A stretch of DNA of 47,573 bases from Erythrobacter donghaensis (GTDB taxonomy: Bacteria; Pseudomonadota; Alphaproteobacteria; Sphingomonadales; Sphingomonadaceae). This document shows positions 42,953 through 47,573 of the stretch, in pieces. Position numbers and translations under genes: made by a program. Location of the stretch: positions 1-47,573 of the forward strand of contig NZ_LSJS01000096.1 in the NCBI RefSeq assembly GCF_001557325.1, written 5' to 3'. Within the stretch, counting starts at the first letter, position 1; the number at the start of each line of letters is the position of its first letter. The notes under the pieces were generated by a model that saw only the letters and a list, made by a program, of their open reading frames with translations, made no database searches and was not told where the DNA came from.

Positions 42953-43273
42953 TCAGTCGCCGGGGTTCCAGATAACGGCGAACGCGTCGTCGTCGTCCTG
43001 CCCGGCGGCGCGGCCGAGATTGGCGTAGAGGGTGCGGCCGCCAAGTTCGGGGGCCGACATGGCGAGGCGGACATATTCGCGCTGGCTCACCTCGCCGGTG
43101 CGGATCCAGCCGCCGCCCAGTTCGACGCCGTTCGACAGCACGCGGTAGTCGGGCTGGTCCCCGGTCTTACTGCGGTTGGGGATGATGGCGATCTCGGCAT
43201 TGACCGAAAGCGTCTTCAAGGCGCCCCGGAACGAACCGTCGTTCTGGCGCTGGACATGACCGATTGAGGGCAT
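42953..43273 (-). CDS. DUF736 protein
   Basis: 106 residues: IGHVQRQNDGSFRGALKTLS, then DYRVLSNGVELGGGWIRTGE and EYVRLAMSAPELGGRTLYAN. This is the DUF736 family, a small conserved protein of conjugative elements in alphaproteobacteria. Its function is unknown; a role in DNA processing or transfer has been assumed only from its location. It lies at the end of a transcript closed by the 42916 hairpin. Confidence 0.9.
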   Translation of the reverse strand: MPSIGHVQRQNDGSFRGALKTLSVNAEIAIIPNRSKTGDQPDYRVLSNGVELGGGWIRTGEVSQREYVRLAMSAPELGGRTLYANLGRAAGQDDDDAFAVIWNPGD

Positions 43274-43633
43274 TTCTCGTCTCCTTGCACATTCGCCCGA
43301 CCCGATGCCGGGCGATGGGCGGACCGAAGGGACGGCCCTTGAGCGCGCTGCGAACCGCAGGCCGAAGCGAAGCGGAGGACCGGAAGCGCGGGGCTGATTT
43401 GGAGCGAAGCGGCCGCGAGGAGCGCCGCCAAAGCGGCGCGGGGAAATCAGTTCCGCGCGATGGTTTCGCGAGGCGCGCGGCCGTCCCAGGTCATGCGCCC
43501 AAGGAGCCGGCGACGGGTTGGTGAGACACGAAAGGACGAGATGCGCGCGCGGACAGGAAGCCCAGTCCGGCGTCTTTCCGGGAAGCCATGATTGCTTTCG
43601 CGGCCACGAGGCCGCGGCTATAGCCTCACGGCG
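43274..43633. other. gene-free spacer with repeated GAGCGAAGCGG motif
   Basis: No protein-coding frame was supported. AAGCGAAGCGG (43365-43375) and GAGCGAAGCGG (43402-43412) repeat a string also present at 42742-42752. The spacer lies between leftward DUF736 and a rightward small gene, so it should hold divergent promoters. Confidence 0.4.
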
Positions 43634-43861
43634 ATGAACGAAGGAACGACGATTGCGGGGCAGATCGAACGGCTGATCGTGCGGCTGGACGGCGCGGCGG
43701 TGTGCGATGCCTGCGTGACTGACCGGCTCAACCTGTCGGTTACCGCACAGGCCAATGTCGTCACCTGCGCGCTCGGCGGCACGCGCGGATTCGAGCGGCA
43801 GAAGGACGAATGCACGTTATGCGGAAGCGCCCGGACGGTGATCCGCCGCACCGCCCGGTAG
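43634..43861 (+). CDS. small zinc-ribbon-like protein
   Basis: 75 residues from the ATG at 43634 (MNEGTTIAGQIERLI). Two Cys pairs are spaced as in a zinc ribbon: CDAC (near 24-27) and CTLC (near 62-65), separated by a basic stretch. The first pair is followed by a helix (VTDRLNLSVTAQANVV). The protein is the only rightward gene in this part of the element. It is probably a DNA-binding accessory protein. I do not recognise a named family. Confidence 0.55.
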   Translation: MNEGTTIAGQIERLIVRLDGAAVCDACVTDRLNLSVTAQANVVTCALGGTRGFERQKDECTLCGSARTVIRRTAR

Positions 43862-43914
43862 GTCAGGCGGCAGGGGTTTTCGGCACGCGAGCGCGCAGTG
43901 CGGCGCGATTTGGG

Positions 43915-44418
43915 CTAGTTGCCGTCGCCCGCGAGCGCGCGCGACAGCGCCTCGTTGGTCGCGTCGATCTCGATGCGGTCTGCGAAAATCGCGCACCAGC
44001 CGCCACCGAACTCCCCGATGCGGGGCTTGGAACAGGTCATGGCCCATTCAAAGCCGATCGGCCCCTTGGCGAGCGTTTCGGGGCAACATCGCTGGATCAC
44101 CACCGCGATGGCAGCGGCATCGAAATCGTCCATGCTGGCGAAACACACGATCCGCGCGGATGGATCGTCGGGGCAGGTTTCAGCGATGAAATCGGCTCCG
44201 ATGGTGGGAAATTCGGGATCGTTGAACGCCTCGCGAAACCCGCTCCACCGCGCGTTCGCATCGTCCGGCGGAAAGGCTGCGAGCAGCGCCGCGCTCGGCG
44301 GATCGGGCGCGTCGTCATTCGCTAGCGCGTAGCCAGCGTTTGCGACTTCCTCGATCAGCGCGCACTCGGCGGCGGTGCAGCGAAAGGCGAAGCTGCCCTG
44401 AATCCAGATGTCAGCCAT
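43915..44418 (-). CDS. conserved hypothetical protein of the element (167 residues)
   Basis: The start MADIWIQGSFAFRCTAAECA at 44418 overlaps the preceding gene by 8 bases. It is an acidic, soluble protein with no signal or membrane segment; landmarks include FPTIGADFIAETCPDD and GEFGGGWCAIFADRIEIDAT. The pattern 'SFAF.CTAAE' resembles the start of its upstream neighbour's second half, and both are acidic, so they may be related or act together. No known domain was recognised. The location between ParB and DUF736 is typical for element-maintenance or anti-defence accessory genes. Confidence 0.6.
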   Translation of the reverse strand: MADIWIQGSFAFRCTAAECALIEEVANAGYALANDDAPDPPSAALLAAFPPDDANARWSGFREAFNDPEFPTIGADFIAETCPDDPSARIVCFASMDDFDAAAIAVVIQRCCPETLAKGPIGFEWAMTCSKPRIGEFGGGWCAIFADRIEIDATNEALSRALAGDGN

Positions 44419-44878
44419 TGCTCGCCTCCTCCCGTTCGGGCGTGATGACAAGCGGGGGCACCGCGAAGTCGGCCGCATCGAAATGCGCGATGATCGCCGC
44501 ATAGCTGCCCAATCGCTCGGCGGTGCAGCGCCCCATGAGGATATAGTCGTCCTCGTCGGCAGCGTAGCTTTGCGGTTCGCCGCTGCCGGTGAACACGGTG
44601 CGTTCCGCACCCCACTGGCAGGCATAGGCGCCCGACCAGCGCGCGAAGAAAAGCCCATGCGCGATGCAGAAGGCTTCGAGTCCCTCGAACCGCCCCCAGG
44701 CGACCTCGTGCGCCATGAGCGCCAAGGGCTCGCCCTCGGGCAGATCGCCGAGCGCGAAGGGTTCGCCGTCCCATTCGGTGGACAGCCCTTCGTTCGCGAT
44801 GGCCTCGGCGAAGGCGGGAAGCTGGCTGGCGGGGAGCGTCCCGCCGATGGTGATGGATGCCGAAACACGGTCGGCCAT
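44411..44878 (-). CDS. conserved hypothetical protein of the element (155 residues)
   Basis: An acidic protein (MADRVSASITIGGTLPASQL, then SGAYACQWGAERTVFTGSGE, CTAERLGSYAAIIAHFDAAD). No signal peptide, membrane segment or recognised domain. It overlaps the next gene by 8 bases and follows parB in the same direction with a ~110-base gap, so all three may share a transcript. Strongly acidic small proteins on mobile elements are often DNA mimics or antirestriction factors; that is only a guess here. Confidence 0.6.
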   Translation of the reverse strand: MADRVSASITIGGTLPASQLPAFAEAIANEGLSTEWDGEPFALGDLPEGEPLALMAHEVAWGRFEGLEAFCIAHGLFFARWSGAYACQWGAERTVFTGSGEPQSYAADEDDYILMGRCTAERLGSYAAIIAHFDAADFAVPPLVITPEREEASNG

Positions 44879-44988
44879 GACAAGTCTCCTGTCTGAAATC
44901 CGCGCCGCGAGGGCCGCTTGCGGCCGAGCGGCGCGGCGATTTTATGGGGGACGGAACGGGCGGCGGGTGCGCCGCCGCCCGTCCAGTT

Positions 44989-46800
44989 TCATGCGGCTTC
45001 GCGCTCGGGCTGTTCCTGCGGCTCGGCCTTGGCAGGGGCCGGAAGCGCAATCACCGCGCCGGGGCCGGTCGGTTCCGGCTCGCGGTCGGGGCGCGCCGCG
45101 AGCACCTTGGCATGAGCCGCGACGGTGCCGACGCCGCCGCGCGCCGTATAGGTAGCGGGCGGGAACGCCATCCATTTCGGCACCCAACCCTCGACCTTGG
45201 GCCGCCCGTTCGCACCCTCCAGATGGTCGCGGACGATGCGCTTCAAGACCTTGCCCGGTTCCTTCGCATTGGCGGCGGCGACAGGTTCGCCCGCCACCTC
45301 GGCGACGATGCGGGTCAGCACCTCCTTGTCGCGGACACACTCGAAAAAGGCGTCGTCGGCCTGCCAGTAGCGGGCCATATCGACGCCGATCTCGCCGCCG
45401 ACCGCCTCGATGGCGGCGCTGCCGCTGGCGAGCGTTTCGCCCATGACGATGACGATCACGTCCATTACGGCGCGGTCGGGCACGTCGAGCAAGCGCAGGA
45501 ACACGCCGACCAGTCCGAAGTCGTCGCCGTTGCCGCCTGTGACGGTCGGTTCCTCGGGCGAGAAGCCGAGAAGGTCCAATACGGCGCGGCGCTTCGCGTC
45601 GAAGTCGGTTTCCGCGCGGCAAGTTTCGACGCTTTCGCGCACATCGTCGTTGCGCGCGGTCTGCGGCTCGGGCTTGACCGTCCACAGTGGCGACCCGACG
45701 ATGACATGGGCGACCATCAAGCGCAGCGCGACCTTGGGATGACGGGTCAGCGAGGCGCGGACAGCGGCATGACGGTGCAGGTTGATATAGGTCTGCATCG
45801 TGCTCGTCACTTCGGGGCGCGGCACTTTGGGGCCGGTTTCGATTGCCTCGCCGCGTTCGAGCCGCTTGGCCTCCTTGCTCGTCACATAGCCTTCGTGGAC
45901 CTCGACCTCGCCGCTTTCGCGCACATCTATATACACGCGCCCGCCCTTGCGCTTGGGTGCCTTGGCGAACTCATAGCGGTAGAAATATTCGCCGGGCGGG
46001 ACGATCACCACGTCGAACCATCCGGCATCCAGATAGTCCTCCTTGCGCGCGTCGATTACGGCGTTCTGCGCGGTCCAGAACGCGTCGGCATCTGCAAAAT
46101 AGCGGTCTTCGCCGAACAGATCGGCGACGATCGCAAGGCCGCTCGCATCGACGTCGAACAGGGCATGTTCGACCTTGATCGACTGCCCGCCGAACAGCCA
46201 TGCCTTCAATTGCTGGCCGGTCGGGCAATAGGCGTCGTCATCGTCGTAGAGCGCCAGCCATGCCTTCTGCTGCTGCTTGCTCGCCAGCGTCAGATGCCGG
46301 ACGGTCGCCGCGTTGATCTTCTCCTTGCGGTAAAGATCGCGGATGCGCGGAAGCAGGTTGCCGAGCGCTAGGATACGCTTCACGCCAAGCTCGGGAATGC
46401 CGAACGTCGCGGAGATATCCGCAATGTCGCGGCCCTCCTTGACCAGCCGTGCGAAGGTTTCCCATCGCGTCACCTCGTCGGGATCGAGCCGGGTGTTCTC
46501 GAGAAGCGATGCCTCGATGGCGTCGGCGTCGTCCCCGGCGTCGAGGATGGCGACGGGAAGCGGGCCGTGGTCGATGCCCTCGACAAGCGCGATGGCGTTC
46601 GCCGTCCAGCGCCGCCGCCCGGCGACGATTTCGTGGACGCCATTATCGTTGCCCGCCTGCGGGCGCACGATCAGCGGCACGATGACACCGCGCTTGCGGA
46701 TCGAGGGCAGAATGTCGCCCACGTCCGGGGGCTTGGGTCCGTGCCGCATGTTCACCTTGGACGGAACCAGCTTGCTATGGTCGATAAAGTCGAGTTTCAT
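44989..46800 (-). CDS. ParB/RepB/Spo0J family protein
   Basis: 603 residues. The ParB N-terminal nuclease-like domain shows EIVAGRRRW (GxRR motif) and SLLENTRLDPDEV (ENxxR motif). It is followed by a helix-turn-helix (IADISATFGIPELGVKRILAL). The ~350-residue C-terminal extension is typical of the element-borne ParB-like proteins, not of chromosomal ParB (~300 residues). No ParA partner is in view, so a role in regulation or DNA processing rather than partition is possible. The ATG at 46800 (MKLDFIDHSK) has AAGGAG upstream; a longer frame to 46860 is rejected. Confidence 0.88.
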   Translation of the reverse strand: MKLDFIDHSKLVPSKVNMRHGPKPPDVGDILPSIRKRGVIVPLIVRPQAGNDNGVHEIVAGRRRWTANAIALVEGIDHGPLPVAILDAGDDADAIEASLLENTRLDPDEVTRWETFARLVKEGRDIADISATFGIPELGVKRILALGNLLPRIRDLYRKEKINAATVRHLTLASKQQQKAWLALYDDDDAYCPTGQQLKAWLFGGQSIKVEHALFDVDASGLAIVADLFGEDRYFADADAFWTAQNAVIDARKEDYLDAGWFDVVIVPPGEYFYRYEFAKAPKRKGGRVYIDVRESGEVEVHEGYVTSKEAKRLERGEAIETGPKVPRPEVTSTMQTYINLHRHAAVRASLTRHPKVALRLMVAHVIVGSPLWTVKPEPQTARNDDVRESVETCRAETDFDAKRRAVLDLLGFSPEEPTVTGGNGDDFGLVGVFLRLLDVPDRAVMDVIVIVMGETLASGSAAIEAVGGEIGVDMARYWQADDAFFECVRDKEVLTRIVAEVAGEPVAAANAKEPGKVLKRIVRDHLEGANGRPKVEGWVPKWMAFPPATYTARGGVGTVAAHAKVLAARPDREPEPTGPGAVIALPAPAKAEPQEQPEREAA

Positions 46801-46885
46801 TGGTCTGCTCCTTCTGGAGCGCCGGTCCCGTTTGTCTTGCTGGATGGGCGGGACCGGCACTCAATGCGGCGAAACGCGCCGCGCG

Positions 46886-47320
46886 TCATCCGGCCCCTCG
46901 ATCATCAAGAGGCGGCGGAAGCTCGTTGCCGTTCCGGCTATCGGTGATGCGGCGAAGTTCGGCTTCGGCCAGAACGATTGCACCCATGCGCCGCGCGGTA
47001 TCGGACCATAGCGAAAGCGGGGCCAGCGGCTCGAAATGCTCGTCGCGCTCGATGAACAGGCCGAAGGGCAAGCGGACGCCCGCAATCTCGGTAAGCGAGA
47101 ACACGCCCATTTCCGGGCATCCGAACCCCAAGTCGGCGAGGCCGAACAGCGTGTCTCCATCGTCGTAAAGCTCGGTGGCGATCCACGTCGCCGCGCCGAC
47201 CGGATTGAAGAATTTGACCACCGGGAACGGGTCGAACCGTTCGTCGCGCTGCTCGTGGAGGCGGCTGGCGCGCGCATTCGCGCGCAGCGCCGAAAGGATC
47301 GCATGGGGGAGCGTAATCAT
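46886..47320 (-). CDS. DUF2958 protein
   Basis: 144 residues: DPFPVVKFFNPVGAATWIAT, then ELYDDGDTLFGLADLGFGCP, EMGVFSLTEIAGVRLPFGLF and IERDEHFEP. This is the DUF2958 family, a cytosolic accessory protein found beside ardC and parB in alphaproteobacterial elements. Its function is unknown. The ATG at 47320 overlaps the ArdC stop by 4 bases, so it is translationally coupled to that gene. A 78-base gap separates it from parB. Confidence 0.9.
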   Translation of the reverse strand: MITLPHAILSALRANARASRLHEQRDERFDPFPVVKFFNPVGAATWIATELYDDGDTLFGLADLGFGCPEMGVFSLTEIAGVRLPFGLFIERDEHFEPLAPLSLWSDTARRMGAIVLAEAELRRITDSRNGNELPPPLDDRGAG

Positions 47321-47525
47321 GCCGCTTCCCTCCCTTCGTCCTGCGTCTCGGCGTAGCGGGCAAGCAGCCAATCGGCGGCCTTGCTCGCCTGACTGGCCGC
47401 GCGAAAGATCGCGCGATTGTCCTCGCGCAGCACGTCGAGCCATGATGCCAGATAATCGGCGTGACGAACGGTCGGCACGATGCCGAGCGCGGCGCAAAGG
47501 AAGGCCGATCCCATCTCCGCGACAT
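47317..47525 (-). pseudogene. ArdC antirestriction protein, C-terminal remnant
   Basis: The last ~68 codons read VAEMGSAFLCAALGIVPTVR, then HADYLASWLDVLREDNRAIF and RAASQASKAADWLL, the C-terminal zincin-like end of ArdC/DUF1738 proteins. To the right, homology stops near 47525: the expected upstream residues are replaced by unrelated AT-richer sequence. The stop overlaps DUF2958 (ATGA), the usual ardC-DUF2958 junction. The catalytic HExxH part is outside this fragment, so it cannot be functional unless the gene resumes beyond the window, which the sequence up to the edge does not show. Confidence 0.7.
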
Positions 47526-47573
47526 ATCCTGACAGTCCAGCCCTAATTTGAATTTTTGGGGGTCGAGCGGAGG

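Noticed and set aside
1..47573. CRISPR arrays, rRNA or complete tRNA genes
   Set aside because: No regularly spaced direct repeats and no cloverleaf or rRNA-like sequence were seen; only the 20-base tRNA-end-like string at 22249-22268.

Overview
The window is GC-rich (apart from an AT-rich patch near 700-870) and its gene content points to an alphaproteobacterium of the order Sphingomonadales. The main reasons are the trb-type conjugation cluster ending in a DUF2274 gene, the DUF736/DUF2958/ArdC/ParB accessory genes, the TonB-receptor/FCD-regulator locus and the fused CysN/CysC. No genus is claimed. The region is a mosaic of genomic-island pieces separated by transposase debris and broken genes.

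Layout. 1-0.6 kb: 3' end of an IS66 transposase. 0.9-7.7 kb: a small uptake/hydrolase locus (DUF1254 and DUF1214 envelope proteins, TonB-dependent receptor, M28-like hydrolase, GntR/FCD regulator, divergent serine hydrolase). Identical ATTATCGATAAT palindromes lie in front of the receptor and in the regulator/hydrolase divergent gap. 7.7-11.4 kb: IS3 relic, AlpA-like gene, an F-type transfer relic in which TraB is fused to TraN by deletion, and a large serine recombinase. 11.5-14.0 kb: wecC-wecB (UDP-ManNAcA synthesis). 14.1-16.0 kb: a two-gene IS1595-like unit. 16.7-19.7 kb: sulfate assimilation (3' scrap of cysD, cysNC, DUF2061 gene, cysQ). 20.0-22.1 kb: a scar zone with a truncated S24 repressor, an ArdC fragment, a truncated PepSY protein, an IS1182 end and a beheaded tyrosine integrase. 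22.2-47.6 kb: an integrative-conjugative-type element, with trbBCDEJLFGI, traG coupling protein, relaxase, DUF736, ParB, DUF2958 and the tail of ardC.

The most interesting part is the cargo between traG and the relaxase (34.8-40.1 kb). A rightward operon encodes an acyl-carrier-like protein, an XRE regulator, an ImmA/IrrE-like metallopeptidase fused to a chagasin-like (I42) cysteine-protease-inhibitor domain, a papain-like (C1) cysteine peptidase and a divergent thymidylate-synthase-like protein. It converges on, and overlaps by 34 bp, a leftward operon encoding a ribbon-helix-helix protein, a MazG-like nucleotide pyrophosphohydrolase with a long C-terminal domain, and a uracil-DNA-glycosylase-like protein. 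A protease beside its likely inhibitor, together with enzymes that act on pyrimidine nucleotides and uracil in DNA, looks like an undescribed conflict/defence or element-maintenance system. That function is inference; the domain architecture and gene overlaps are read directly from the sequence.
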